NCBI GenBank assembly: GCA_014529385.2
Contig: CM043969.1
Coordinates: 37,507,922 to 37,571,921, forward strand
Length of the DNA stretch: 64,000 bases
Source of the DNA: Adiantum capillus-veneris
Taxonomy: Eukaryota; Streptophyta; Polypodiopsida; Polypodiales; Pteridaceae
Direction of reading: 5' to 3'
The stretch's first letter is position 1, and the number at the start of each line of letters is the position of its first letter. The translations under genes were made by a program, and so were the position numbers. The notes beneath the pieces were generated by a model. The model saw only the letters and a list, made by a program, of their open reading frames with translations. It was not told the DNA's origin and made no database searches. Below, piece by piece: positions 11,679-26,624 of this stretch.

Positions 11679-12695
11679 ATGTTCTATGCAAGAAGTGGGG
11701 AAGATGCGCAAGAGTTTCTTGACAACTTGGAGATGGCACATCTCATATCCGGGAGAGATGAAGAGGAAGTAAAGCTACGAGCCTTCCCGTTGGTTCTAAA
11801 AGCAGAAGCTAAAGCATGGTATGAGACCTTGCAACCCCAAATCAAGTCCAACCGGGAGAGACTGCGAGCAAGCTTCCTCTCCAAGTTCGGGCAAGGTGAT
11901 ACTTCTGAAGGACTATGGAAATGTCTTATTGGACATAAGCAGGTATCACTTGAAGACTATCCCTCTTATGAAGCAACCTTTGTCAATCTATGGGGTAGGT
12001 GGGAGGCTATATTAGAAAATCATGGTGGTGCACCTAACTTTCTAAAAAAAGAGAGATTCATGGTTGGCTTGTATCCACTTTTAAAGGCTAAAGTAGAGCT
12101 AAAATTCCCATCCACCTTCGAAGAAGCACGTGAGGTAGCCATCATCAAGTTTAGAAAACTACACTTCCAAGCACATAGAGCAAGGGGTTTGAATGAAGTG
12201 AGTGAGAGGGAGTCTTCACAAACCATGGAAGCACCAATTAGGGCCCCTCTTGCACAATCTTCACAAATAGGAGATAACTCTCAACAAGAGGTTTTACAAA
12301 GGCTAACTCAACAGCTTGAGAACCTCACTCTGAATCTAGTACAGGGCCTACCTCAACAACGACAACCAAGAGAAGGGAATCGCAATCAACGAAGACAAGC
12401 TCAAGAGTTGCGATGTTGGAATTGCAATGAAATGGGCCATGGCATGTACAATTGTCCACATCCAAGGCGACTTTCGGGAGACATATATCCCCCCAGACCA
12501 CCTCCTCTCACTGTGCAGCAAGAACTAGCTCAAGGCCCACAAATCCTTCGTCGACCACCACCACCAACAAATATACCTCCCGTCCCACATGAGGAGGAAG
12601 AAAGAGGAGTCAACATCATCAAGCTAGAAGAGGTAATAGATGAGCATACTCTAAACTTTGATGTTATGCCGGCAGAAACGCACAAGAGCACATGA
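11679..12695 (+). pseudogene. Element A Gag
   Basis: 338 codons with a Ty3/Gypsy capsid-type domain (residues about 10-170; motifs F-L-D-N-L-E, E-A-K-A-W-Y, F-M-V-G-L-Y-P) and a zinc knuckle CX2CX4HX4C (CWNCNEMGHGMYNC, about residue 248). In element B Gag and Pol are one continuous frame, whereas here this frame stops at 12693 and Pol continues in another frame already open at 12658. A small indel in 12650-12695 is therefore the likely break. Gag would form the cytoplasmic virus-like particle. Confidence 0.9.
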
Positions 12696-15600
12696 TAAGA
12701 ATGAAGACATGAGAAGTGAAGGAACAAATTCAGCCAGAAGGGACAAGAAGAAGAAGTCAAAGTTGGAAGAAGCTGAAAGTAGCAGGAAGAAAAGATCAAG
12801 GCGAAGGGAAATTGGTATCAACGACTTCCCATTGGGAAAGGAGCTAGAGCCCTACAACATCCTGGAGGATTTACAAACCCAAAAGCCAAACATTTCATGG
12901 CCTCAACTTCTACACCTATCAGCCAAAGTAAGAAGGCAATGGCCAAAGTTGGTAAGTGCAAGAATTCCAAAAAGGAAAGCAAATCTTTCCATTAAGGTTG
13001 TGGCCTCGAAGCTACAAAAAGATGTGGAACCCATTGTGGATGCTTACATAAGGGATAAAAAAGTGTCTAATGTATATGTTGATGGTGGAGCTCAAATGTG
13101 TGTGATCACGGAAAAATCAATGAACAGGTTAGGGCTGGAAATTACAAAGTCCTCTAATTGTCAAGCTAGGCTAGCCAACAACTCAAGTGTGAAGTGTTTG
13201 GGGATCATTGAAAATGTAAAAGTCTCTGTATGTAACATAGATGCACGAGTGGATATGTATGTCATGCCAGCTAAGGGGGAGAGCTATCCCATCATCCTAG
13301 GGAGGCCTTGGCTCATTGTTGTGAATGCAGATCAAAAATGGGGAAGTGGTCGTTTGATTCTTAAGAAGGGTCAACCGGTGGTGTATGATTGGCGAGAAGG
13401 AAAGCAACTAGATATCAACTATGAAACCACGACAGATGAAGAGAGCTAGGAGGAGAGTCCTTACTCAAGTGATGAGGAAGCATCAACCAGTGCATCAACC
13501 ATTGAAGAGGAGTCTTCTTTGGAGGTAATGGGAATTTTATTCAACGCCAACACCCAAGATGTTTCTGTAGAAGAAAAGCCAACAGACAATCACACACGAG
13601 GGGATGAAAGATGCCACCACCTTGAAGAAGGATTTGAGAAGATGCTTGCAAAAGATCTTACTTGTGAGGAGAAGAGGTCCTACATCAATATGTTAAGGAG
13701 GTATCCCAATTTGTTTATCACTGACTACTCACAAATAAGAGGTGTAGATGTAATAGAGCATCGAATTGAATTGAAACCAGGGACCAAACCCGTGGCTCAA
13801 AAGTTAAGGCGACTAGGATCTGTGCAACAAAAGGCTCTCCTACAAGAAGTGAATCGACTCTTGAAGGCTGGCTTCATCTATCCAGTATCCAAATCCGAAT
13901 GGGTATCACCTATTGTAGTCACTCCCAAGAAGAATGGTAAGTGGAGGGTCTCCGTGGATTACAAACCCCTCAACGCTGCGACAAAGAGGGACCACTTCCC
14001 TCTCCCTTTCCAAGATGAAATTTTGAATGAAGTAGCAGGTCACAAATGCTACACTGTGTATGATGGGCATTCAGGATATTTTCAAATTAGAATAGCAGAA
14101 GAGGACCAACCAAAAACCACCTTCATCACACCTTGGGGATGTTTTGCATTCAGAGTAATGCCTTTTGGGCTCACCAATGCTCCTAGCACCTTCATGAGAT
14201 TCACAATATTTGTATTTCAGCCATTCTTTGGAGAATCTATAAGAGTCTTTAAGGATGATTTCTGTATTTATAGTTGTAGATCACTTCACTGCCAAAAGGT
14301 TGAAGAGGGGCTTAAGAGGCTCCATCAATTTGGGGGACAACTCATCCCAGAGAAGTGTCATATCGGTGAATCTCAGGTGGTTTTGCTAGGCCATGTGGTT
14401 TCTTCACAAGGAATTCAAGTGGATCCCTCTAAAGTAGAGGCCCTTTTTTCATTATCTCCACCAACAACAACTAAGGAGCTAAGGACCTTCAACCACAAAG
14501 TGAGGTACATGTCTCGCTTCATCCATCTCCTAGCAAAAGCCATCGCCCCTTTGCATAGGTTGGCAAGCCAATCTACATTTGAATGGGGGAGGGAACATGC
14601 AAAATGTTTTGAGGAAGTGAAGGACATTCTTAGCTCTCTCCCAATCCTAATGCCACCAGATCCAAAGGAGACCTACTATGTCACTCCAAGTGTAGGTTTC
14701 GAAGCAATTGGTGTTGTTTTGATGCAAAAAGATCCTAAAACATCATACATGAGGCCGATCTATTTTGCAAGCAAGGTGATGACTCCGACCGAGAAGGGAT
14801 ACACTGAAATGGAGAAAGTGGTCTTTGCAATCTTGTTTGCGGTAAGGAAGTTTCGATCGTATCTTCTCCCTGTACCATTTGTTTTTCTCACCTTAGAGCA
14901 CAATCTACCATATATAGTACAACACATGAGCCTCTCATCTAGAATAGCAAAGTGAGTGCTTGAACTCCAAGAATTTGAATACACTTTCCTTGTAGAAGAT
15001 AGCACAAGAGCAGGACTTGCAGACATTCTCACCTACAAAGTGAGAGAAAGGGAAGGATCACGACTACAAAGAGAGGAAGGCTCAAAACAGTTCAAAGTGA
15101 AGGAGATTGATAATGCCCATACTTTATGCTTTGACGGAGCTTATCAACGCCAACAAGACAAAGCAGCAGGGGGGATCATCATTTTGAACCCACAAAAGGA
15201 GGTAATGGTTAGAAAAGGTATCACTCTAACCAACGTTCACTCTAACAATGAGGCTGAGTATGCTACTGTAACCCTTGGGTTAGAAGAATGCAAAGAATTA
15301 GGCATACAAAGACTTATTATAAAAGGTGATTCTTTGCTAGTGGTCAAGCAAATCCAAGGGACTTGGAGGTGCAAGAATCGTACATTGTTTGAGTGGCTTA
15401 GTAGTGTAAGATCTTTGATGAAGGGTTTTAAAGCAACACAGGTACAACACATTGTGAGAACGCATAACAAGGAAGCACACTTACTCGCAAATGAAAAGCT
15501 TCAAATGGCGGTAGGAGGTGTGAAACTATATGAACCCAAATATCAAGGTCAAGAGGAGCTAAAAGACATTATCTTCTTTCTACAAGCAGGTGAGTGTCCC

Positions 15601-16977
15601 AAACACTTAGACAAGGTGCAAAGATATAGACTAGTTAAGAAGGCCACACCTTACCAGTTGATCGGGGATGATTTATATCACAAAGGGAAAGATTTGGTCT
15701 TGAGGAGAGTACCAGGTGTGCAAGAGATGGAGAAAATTCTTCTTTCATGTCATGATGATGTCTGTGGTGGTCAATTTTCTCAAGATATTACAAGTAGGAA
15801 GATTTTACAAGCAGGGTTTATTTGGCCGAGCTTACACCGTGATGTCCAATATTGGTGTAAGGCATGTAAGCCATGCCAAATTGCTGGGGATAGACGACTA
15901 ACATATGAGCCTCGAGTCCCAATAATATCTTATGGCCCTTTTGAAAAGTGGGGTGTGGATGCAATAGGTCCCCTACCTCGTAATTCTACAGGGAAGGTTT
16001 TCATCATCATGGGTGTTGACTACATGACACGATGGATGGAAGCAACAAGCACAACCCGAATCACAGCTGAAGAGGTATCAAAGTTTATTTTTGACCATAT
16101 TTGTAGTAGGTTTGGAACACCCCTAGAAATCTTATCAGATCAAGGCCCGGGTTTTAGGGCTGACCTTCTGAATGATCTCTTGAGGAGGTTAAAAGTGAAA
16201 CACCTGCATTCCACACCCTACTATCCTCAATGCAATGGATTGGTGGAAAAAGTGAATGGAATGATATGTAAGATCATTTCTAAGCAGGTTGTGGACCGGC
16301 CTAATGATTGGGATCGCCATTTGACGGCTGCTCTTTGGGCGTATAGGACATCTTTCAAGGTATCTACCCAATTCACCCCTTTTCATCTAGTTTATGGACA
16401 GGAGGTACTTCTCCCCATTGAGGTAGATCTCTCAAGCTTGCGTGTTCTTGCAAGAGTGGCAAAAAAACCAAAAGAGGTTCTACATGAAAGGATCTTAGAT
16501 CTCCAACGACTTCAGCTAGATAGAGAAGAGTCCATTGATCACTACATCACCAAAGCGACAAGCCAAAGGGACAAAATCAACAAGAAGCTCAAGGGGAAAG
16601 GATTGAAGGAAGGTATGTTGGTTCTTCGCTATGATAATTGACTTGATACTCGACTTGACAAAAAGTTTTTGCAAAGATGGGAGGGACCTTTCATGATAAA
16701 AACAAAGTTTGGGAATGGTAGTTACAGATTAGCAGATTTATCACGAAAACTCCACAAGACCAAAGTCAATGGATGGAGATTAAAGCTCTACTTTCAACGT
16801 ATCAATCCGTTGATAGGAAGTCATCTGTCTACATCGTCTAAGCTCCAAATTGGCATGGCTCCCTTCGGCTTGGCAAATGCTCCACCTATTATTAAAGCTT
16901 TGATGTGCACAGAAGAACCAGCTTTGGAATCTGAACATACCCAAGGCAACCCTCCCATCTCTGATTTATGGGATTGA
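12658..16977 (+). pseudogene. Element A Pol: protease, RT, two RNase H domains, integrase
   Basis: One frame with in-frame stops at 13447 (TAG), 14953 (TGA, where element B has Trp) and 16639 (TGA). Order: basic linker; retropepsin-like site V-D-G-G-A (about 13080, DGG instead of the common DSG/DTG, also DGG in element B); reverse transcriptase (13750-14430; W-V-S-P-I-V-V, L-P-F, F-K-D-D-F at the usual YVDD place, so its first variable residues are altered); degenerate Gypsy RNase H (14640-14900); plant-type RNase H (15115-15480; FDGA, SNNEAEY, KGDSLLV); integrase HHCC zinc site (about 15740-15890) and D,D,E core (GVDAIGPLP, LSDQGPGF, NGLVEKVNG, 15950-16260); C-terminal G-P-F module (16670-16800). 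Decayed but complete in domain content. Confidence 0.92.
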
Positions 16978-17032
16978 GGTAATGAAAAGCAGGTCTAATG
17001 GAGTAAAAGAGTGCATGACACTCCTCCTATTG

Positions 17033-17145
17033 AAAAAAAAAAGTGAAAAAGGAAAAATGACAAAAAAAAGAGAAAAAAAAAGAAGAAGAAGCAACACCGT
17101 CCTCCTAAAGATATGAATATCTCTAAGCTTGGGGGAGGGCTAATA
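17033..17145 (+). other. Element A purine-rich tail and polypurine tract
   Basis: An A/G-only stretch at 17033-17092 is followed by cttgggggagggctaata next to the 3' LTR. The G-rich part at 17129-17140 is the probable plus-strand primer. Confidence 0.7.
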
Positions 17146-19220
17146 TGAGTGGCATAAAATGGTAACCATCTTTTTGCAACATTTGTCAGCCTACTCAACG
17201 TCCTCTTCCTCATATGTGTATATATTTTTCTACGCTATTAAGTTATCTAAAGTAAATTCCCCCTCTTCGTTTAACCTTTGTGGCAACACATACATTGTAC
17301 TCTTCCCAAAAATGTCACCTTAGTCATATATTTATATTACCACCCTTTTCTTTTTTGCTTTGTAAATAGAAGTAAGCATACAATAACCAACTATATACCC
17401 CCAAACTTTCTTACCTCTTGTGGATTAGTAGTAGAAAAATAATATATCCATCTTACACCCCATATAGATAAATTACCATGGAAATCAACTCTCCAATTTT
17501 CTTTACCAAAGATTATGGTCCCTCTCTACAAGTCTTCTATGCCCCCTACATAGGTGGCCCAATATCTCTTAAGAATATACATATTGTTTTTCTCCTTTCA
17601 AAAAGACTCCAATTGTATATTCTTTTCACAAGCAAATAATATTGGGCCCTCCTCTATTTGTTTAAGCATCATAGCCTTTTGAAAAGGCATGATTCCCCTT
17701 GGATGCATACAAGCAAAGGGCCCATACAAGAAGACTTGGAAGCAAAAGGTTCCCTAGCCTAGTGTGGACCTTACAAACCTAATTCCTTGGTGCATGGGCG
17801 TGAAGAATAGTCCAAATTCATATCAAACATGTTGAGAAGGTCAAATTTGGCTTTTGAAGCATGTCATTCCGAGCTACAGGTAAAAAGTTATGGTCAAAAT
17901 AGTGTAAATCTGTCAGATTCGCAGCAAAAGGGAACTGTAAATCAAGTAAATCAAGAGCGTAAGATCTTATTTTTCCCCTACTCATATTCTAGAAGAGAAA
18001 TGAGTGTTCAAGGTCACTTGCATGTGATGGGACCAACCTAAAGATGCTTTCTAAATGCCAAGACAGACAAGTTGAGATACCCCGCAGGAGCCACCCGTAG
18101 GGCCTCATGGTGGGGCCCACCTACATTATGCACCCCTATGGAGCCTTCACGGTCTAAAATGATATTTTTGGTGAATAAATAGTCCCTTTTATGTCCAATA
18201 TTCAATGAGTGGTCAAAGGACACTTAATTAGGGCTAATCACTTACCTTAATTAAGTGTAGCATAATCTCACTCCTACACAACTATAAATAGCCCCCCTTG
18301 GAGAGACTCAAGGACACACACCTATATTTTCAACTTCATGTTGTTTCTTGTTCAATAGTAGAGAAAACCCCAACTCTCCCTCTTTCACATCCTCCCTCCT
18401 AACCCTCCTCTTTGGAGGAAGTGCAACTCTATCCTCCACTCTTTCTATTCTACAATCTCTTACTCCATCAACCCATTTAATCATTTGTAGCACCTCAATA
18501 ACTTGTAAATACATCATGATCTCTCTCATGGTTATGTTAATGATCATTAAATCATCTTCAAAACTTTCAAGTGTCACAATTCGTGATGGTTAGCCAGCGT
18601 CTGTCCTCCCCTTAAAAGGTGTGCAAGAAATCAAGTAAGTGTTCTATTCTCAATTTACCATTGGTTTGTTTCTCCACACTTATGCAATTGGTCTAAAGAA
18701 ATTTCTCACTCCAACTCTCTTTTGCTTCATTACATATGCATGTGGCTACCTCTCATGGTGATTTTATTTGTGTCACGGCATTGCATAAACGGAGATGAGC
18801 TCTCTATGCAAAGTGCATTAGTTTGATGTAAGTGATTCTCTTGTGTGTTTGAGAGGCAAGTCTTGTGCGCATGATTTTTTTGATGAGTGCTTGAGAGAGG
18901 AGGAGTTTGGATGTATTATGGGTATTCTTATGGGGAGAAGGTGAATGCTATTCCACAAATTGCATATTTCATTTGATGCACGGCATTGGGTTGCATAATC
19001 GTTGATGGTGTTCAAGTGTCCAAAGTGTATATAGAGTAAGGGGGTTTTCAAAGTGTGTTGCTTGAGTGGGTGAGTGCAAGTGTTATTTTGATTGGTTTCC
19101 TTCTCCACTCCCAAAAGAAGGTGGTGCCCCAAGTAGTGTGCGTACCTCTTTACGAACATTTTGTGAGGGTAGGCCCATTGGTTTGGGTTTAGAGGCCCCA
19201 TTTCAAAAAGCTCGCCCTCA
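17146..19220 (+). repeat. Element A 3' LTR
   Basis: Uninterrupted 2075-bp copy, TGAGTGGC to GCCCTCA. Followed by target duplication ACGG at 19221-19224. Confidence 0.94.
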
Positions 19221-19224
19221 ACGG

Positions 19225-21620
<2,396 letters not shown>

Positions 21621-21625
21621 ACGAC

Positions 21626-23800
21626 CCCCACAGCGACCTAAGAAGTTCAGACCCCTTGGCTAGGGAGAGAAAAGGGCTAAAAAGACAGGGAGAACCAAGA
21701 AATTTTATCCCATCGTTTGGCCTCCTTGATCGGGAAGTTTTTGAGGTTCCTGAAGAGAAGCACTGCCATTCCTGATCAGGAGAGTCAAGGGCTCTTAAAA
21801 TTAGTTTGACGGCTAGTTTGTTTGCCCATAGGTTGAGATCACTGAGACCCAAGCCCCCTAATTCCTTGGGGTAGACAGCATATTTTCCAATTAACCTTGG
21901 CAAGCCCTTTCTTAAGAGGGTCCCCTGACCATAAAAAGTTTCTACAGATCTTAGTGATGTCCAGTAGGTGAGAGTCAGGTGGTCTCCAACAGGAGAGGAA
22001 AAAAATACCATAGCCGACAGAAAGTGTTTGACAACTAGGGCTCTCCTTGCTATATATGATGTCCACCTATTGAGCTTGGTGGCAAACCTGGATTTGACCC
22101 AATCCACCTCTGATTGAGTGAGACATTTAACCGAAAAGGATGCCCAGAAACCTAAAAACAGTGCCATATTCAATGACCTTGCAGCCCTGGTTGCTGACCC
22201 ACTCAAGGATAGGGGAACCAAAAGCTCAAATACCCGTTTTCTCATTATTAATCTTGGAGCCAGAGGCTAGACAGAAGATGTTAAGATAGTCCCAGAATTC
22301 TCTGAGGGACTAATCATCATTGTTTAGGAGACCATTGGTATCATCTGCAAATTGAGATAAGCATTGTTGGGTTCCATTAGGGAGGGTAGTTCCTTTAAGG
22401 GTTCCCTTGAGCGTTCAGTCCTTGACTAGCCAGTTGAGAGAATCTGCAGCTATTGCAAACAAAAGGGTAGCCAGGGGGCATCCTTGCCTAACTGACCTGG
22501 CAAGTTTGAAAGCTTTGGAAAGGCCATTGTTTATAGCTACCCGGGCTCTTGCATTGCCCAAAAGGGTTTTTACAAAGACTACCATTCGGGGTCCAAAACC
22601 CATCAAGAAAACACATTTTGTGAGAAAAGACCATTCAAGACGATCATAAGCCTTATCAAAGTCAACTTGACAAAGATATAGTCTTGTCATGATTCCTCGG
22701 CATGTTCTATGCCTTCCCATAAAGAAAATATAGCTTCTAATATTCTTCTGCCCTTGATGAAACCCTTTTGCTCACCCTTTTGCTAGTAGAGAGCTATTTC
22801 ATTAGGGGAAGAGTGATTCTTAATGCAAGAGCCTTGCAAATACTTTATATGTTGTTGTTAACATAGTTAAGGGCCGCCAATTGGAGAAAATTTCCTTGGG
22901 TCCCCTTTTGTGTAGTAGTTTGATAATCCTTGTAATCATTTGAACTGGGAGAGCTAGGTGAGAGACAGATTCCTCCCAAATGAGAAGAAGGATGGGTGCT
23001 AAGGTGTCTTTGAACTGGTAGAATTCGGCTGGGAGAGCATCTATTCCATGGGTTTTATTTGGCTTGAGGGCTTCAATCTCTTCCACTGAGAGGTTGGCTT
23101 CAATCTCTTCCACTGAGAGGTTGATTGCCTTTCTGCACTCCCAATTTTTGTTGCGAGCTGTTACTTTCTCAAGTGTCAGAGTTTCGGGGGGGCTGAACAG
23201 ACCTTCGTAATACTTTTCTGCCAATTCTAGATTTTCCTCTAGGGATTGAGCCACTCCATCCTGAGTAGTGTGCATAATTTTCCTCTGATTTTTCTTTCTG
23301 AGGCTTTTAAACATCTTCTTTGAGGGCTTGTCTGCCTTACCAACCCACCACTCCCTGAAGAAAACTCATGTATGTTTGAGGGTTAGCTCCTCTTTAAATC
23401 TCAACCACTTTCTAAGTATGGAAACCTTGGATTGATCACTTCAAGAGTTGGCCTCTAGTTCCACAAGCTCAGAGTAGATACTATCTCTCCTTGCCCTCCT
23501 TATCTCAGTCACTTTCTTTCTGAACCAGATAAGGGCTTTCTCATATTCCTTGACTACCACAGACCATGCTTTGGCCGGGTATGGGGTGTCTAGAGAAGAC
23601 CTGTGCCCAAATAGCTTTGATTTGAGTCTGGACTCCGTCTCTCACTTTGAGCTTTGGGTCATAGGAACAGGTTGGAGACTTCACCTAACAATTCTAGGAA
23701 AGCAAGACTGGACAGATGTTACATCAGCTAAGGATGTTGTGTTGTTCTTCCAATCAAAGGAAGTTATGAGATGGAATCTCAGGTAGTGTCTCCTGAGATT
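21626..23800 (-). pseudogene. Broken L1-type LINE (non-LTR retrotransposon) ORF2, RT part
   Basis: Read on the - strand from about 23560 downward: a linker with Arg/Lys-rich helix, then N-W-R-P-L-T-M-L and Y-K-V-F-A-R (22820-22900), then V-D-F-D-K-A-Y-D-R-L-E-W (about 22650), R-Q-G-C-P-L-A-T (about 22480), F-A-D-D-T (about 22340) and a C-terminal stretch ending near 21650. These are the RT motifs 0 to 5 of plant L1 elements. Several frameshifts and stops separate the pieces (open parts 22820-23314, 22415-22720, 21626-22245). An endonuclease domain is not recognisable upstream. A 28-bp direct duplication at about 23066-23125 repeats an N-L-S-V-E-E-I-E-A coding unit. Inactive. Confidence 0.85.
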
Positions 23801-23985
23801 CCACCTAATCGAATGAAGATGGAACCAGTAGGACATTGATAGTCAGTGTGTTTGCAAGTGGATGTCGCAGGCTCGACCACCACGGCCAGCTGAGGATACT
23901 GTGTTGTTCTTCCAATCAAATGAAGCTGTGATGTGGAATTTCATGAGATTCCACCTATTTGAATGAAGATGGAACCAGTAGTAGG
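23715..23985. repeat. Diverged direct duplication, about 170 bp apart
   Basis: The segment around 23725-23840 (gtgttgttcttccaatcaaa, gattccacctaatcgaatgaag) recurs at about 23895-23985 with scattered changes. It borders the upstream end of the LINE remnant. No gene is visible in it. Confidence 0.7.
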
Positions 23986-23999
23986 ACACTGTTATCTGC

Positions 24000-25150
24000 C
24001 AAAGTGCAGAGAACAAGAGGTAAAGACCTACTCGAATCACCATCGACAGATCGCATAAGCGCTACAGCAAGAGAGAGAGAGCCGAGTGCTGCAAGATAGA
24101 GATAGAGATAGAGATAGAGAGAGGCAAACGTTGCGGGTTGTGCCACCCTCAAAAAGAGAGAGACACAGAGAGAGAGCCAGTTTCGGCTTCAGCGCATGCC
24201 TCACGAGCAGGAAGTTGTTCTTCACGAGCAGCAAGTTCTTCTTCATCCGCCTCTTCCTCACACTATACTACCTATTGGCTCGTAAGAATTATATTGCCCC
24301 TACCCCGGACAGAGACATAACCTCCTCTCCACCCTCTATGTCAGAACCACCCTTCGTCTCCTCCGCCTTCTGCACCCACCTTCTCCATCTCGCCCCTCTT
24401 CTGCACATGCAGCCCCAGGGGAATGATGCAAGCATGAGCAGATGACAAGACGTGTGCAGCTTAAGTGATTGGACAAAGGGGCAAGGAGGTCGTGCATCTG
24501 CAAAGCTGGATGAGAAGCACGAGGACCGAAAGCAGGGCAGCAGGAGATACTTATTGCCTCATGTAGGTTGCATGCGTTCCATTCTCTCCTCATTCATTAT
24601 TGCCTCGTGTAGATTGCAATTATGCAAACCTTATGATTCTTCCGGTTCTACCTTCTTGCAATGAATTTCCCTTTTAAAATTGCCTCCCTCTCGCATCTTC
24701 AAAAGATTCCTCTTATATGGAATTTCCCGAAATGGGTAACCCATTGGACTTGGATTGTAACCAATCATAGAACTTTCATTATCAATAAGAAAAGCACCAC
24801 TTCCATAAGCACCACACTTATACCTAATCGTGCCTAATCCCTGCTGGTCTTGTGGTTTTTGTTTTTTTTTTTGGGTAGCCTCGTATGCTTAAGAATCTAA
24901 AATCTCTATCTCAAACTGTAGATGACGTAAGAGAGACTTGTAGCTTTCGTTTGGCTCCTCAAGGCACAGATTGTGCTTGAGACTTATTGTACAATAGGTA
25001 GTGGGTCTCTAACTTGCACCCATTAATCAATTAGAGGCAAAGATTCCCTCTCTCAGTTTCATCAAAGCACATCATTTGCACCCTATCCTCCTCCCCATCT
25101 GTCATGCCCCTCCCCCCTTTCCTTGTGAAGCGTCCGGTTGTGGCCCCACC
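24000..25150. other. Intergenic stretch without recognised gene
   Basis: Contains a short GATAGA microsatellite (about 24095-24122) and GA-rich patches to 24175, then unremarkable sequence. Open frames on both strands near 24086-24445 overlap each other, are rich in low-complexity residues and match nothing I know. The right end (CCACC at 25146-25150) is the target duplication of element F. Confidence 0.6.
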
Positions 25151-26168
25151 TGTCATGTGACACATCCCAACCCTATGTGTCCATGGACAAGCTACACCAC
25201 AGCAAAGTTCAGTCAGTTTAGATTAGCAATGATTTGGCACTTTTGCGAGTCTATTCGTAGACCGTGCATGTCTAGTCACTTAGCAATAGATGCATATCCT
25301 CTGGTTGCACACAGCATGATCATCAGTATTCCCTTCATTATCCATCAGATTCAATCAGGGGAATTTTTCAGTGCATTTAGCTTATTTTCCCTATTTTTGG
25401 TTATTTTCACTTATTATTTTTAAGTGACTTTCCAACAAAAGTAGGTAGGGGAATTTTGCTAAGTTAATATATAAGCAAACCCAAGTTAGCACTTTCTGGC
25501 AGAAGAGGCGGCAGGAGCTTCCCGCTCAACAGGCAACTTCTCAGCAGTGCCCCTCAAGGACCCCTAGCGTTTCCTATTCCTAGCAGTAAACCTCATCCCT
25601 GGCGTTTTCTAGCTTGGCTACATCGCCATAGATCCAGAACCCCCAACCCTTGCAGGATCGCCCCTCAGCACCATTCAGCCCTGGCGTTTTCCAATTAGCC
25701 CCATTAGCGTTTTTGAATTCTTGCCCATATCAGCACTAGCGTTTTGCTGGCGTTTTTGCTCTGCTGCAGTGTTTTGACTTTCAGCCCCAACCCGCCGCAG
25801 ATACACAGCGATTAGAAGATCTCACATTTCAGTCACCAAGTCATCGTCGTCATCGGCATAGTCCAAGTTGCATCAGTCCATTGCATACGCATTGTACACC
25901 TTTGTGCAATCAAAGTAGACCACTGTTGCTGACGAGAGTGGGGCCTTCGGAGGAGGGTTTTACAACCTCTCGGGTGTCGTATGTCTTCTCTTTCCTTCTC
26001 TCAGTCTCATTCACTTGCACGCACAATATGCACTCACTTTGTTCGTGATCATAACACTCTCCATAAAGACGCAAGGCTCTCTCCTTCCCTAAGAACTAAA
26101 AGGAACCTTGAGCAAATATAGATCACTAATCTTGAGAAAATACAACATTCATTCCGCTGCACCTTACA
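25151..26168 (+). repeat. Element F 5' LTR
   Basis: 1018 bp, TG...CA. Clearly homologous along its length to 41446-42605 and to the solo LTR at 61638-63251. It lacks a 142-bp block after acacagc (about 25808). Confidence 0.93.
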
Positions 26169-26169
26169 T

Positions 26170-26181
26170 TGGTATCAGAGC
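26170..26181 (+). other. Element F primer-binding site (initiator tRNA-Met)
   Basis: TGGTATCAGAGC one base after the LTR end. Confidence 0.92.
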
Positions 26182-26624
26182 TTTGGAAGTGTTCTGTACT
26201 ACTCAAGGGAAGAACCACAAGAAGTTTTTTTTGCTTGTTGCGGTCGCACGAACCCAAGTTCGCTTGGGCGTGTCGATTCCTAATCGTGTTTTGTTGAAGA
26301 GTGACAGGAATCCCAAGAAAGAAGGGCTTGTCCAGCCTCCCCTTGTGTCTCTTTTCACTCATTGAGAGCGGACCGTGCACTTAGCGGCCGGCAAATCGAC
26401 GTGAGGTGGGAAAAAGCAACCTTGGTGTGAGCGCAAGGCCGCCAAGGGATGCGCCCGCAGGAAGGAGTAGAACTCGGGTGAAGAGAAGATCCTTCTCCAA
26501 CGCGATTTGCAAGCGAAAGAACACCTCAAGAACCCAAGATTCTCACAAATCAAGGACCTCGAGAACCTCAAGACCCTCAATAACCCAAGTTCCTTGCGAG
26601 CTTAAGACCCTAAGATCATAGTGC

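Larger units (their letters stand above)
3753..19220 (+). mobile_element. Element A: Tat-like Ty3/Gypsy LTR retrotransposon, interrupted by a Copia element
   Basis: The LTRs begin TGAGTGGC and end GCCCTCA. The 3' LTR is 17146-19220 (2075 bp); the 5' LTR is 3753-4353 plus 9537-11010, also 2075 bp once the Copia insertion and one copy of its duplication are removed. A 4-bp target duplication ACGG flanks the element. Without the Copia insertion A is about 10.3 kb. I counted roughly 45 differences between the two LTRs, near 2 percent. The internal region carries leader ORFs, gag, protease, reverse transcriptase, a Gypsy RNase H remnant, a second plant-type RNase H and an integrase, in that order. 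The extra RNase H is the known hallmark of the Tat lineage. Several stops and a frameshift make it inactive. Confidence 0.93.

Noticed and set aside
24086-24445. 119-codon + strand frame with an overlapping - strand frame
   Set aside because: Begins in a GATAGA microsatellite, has low-complexity composition and no recognisable domain.
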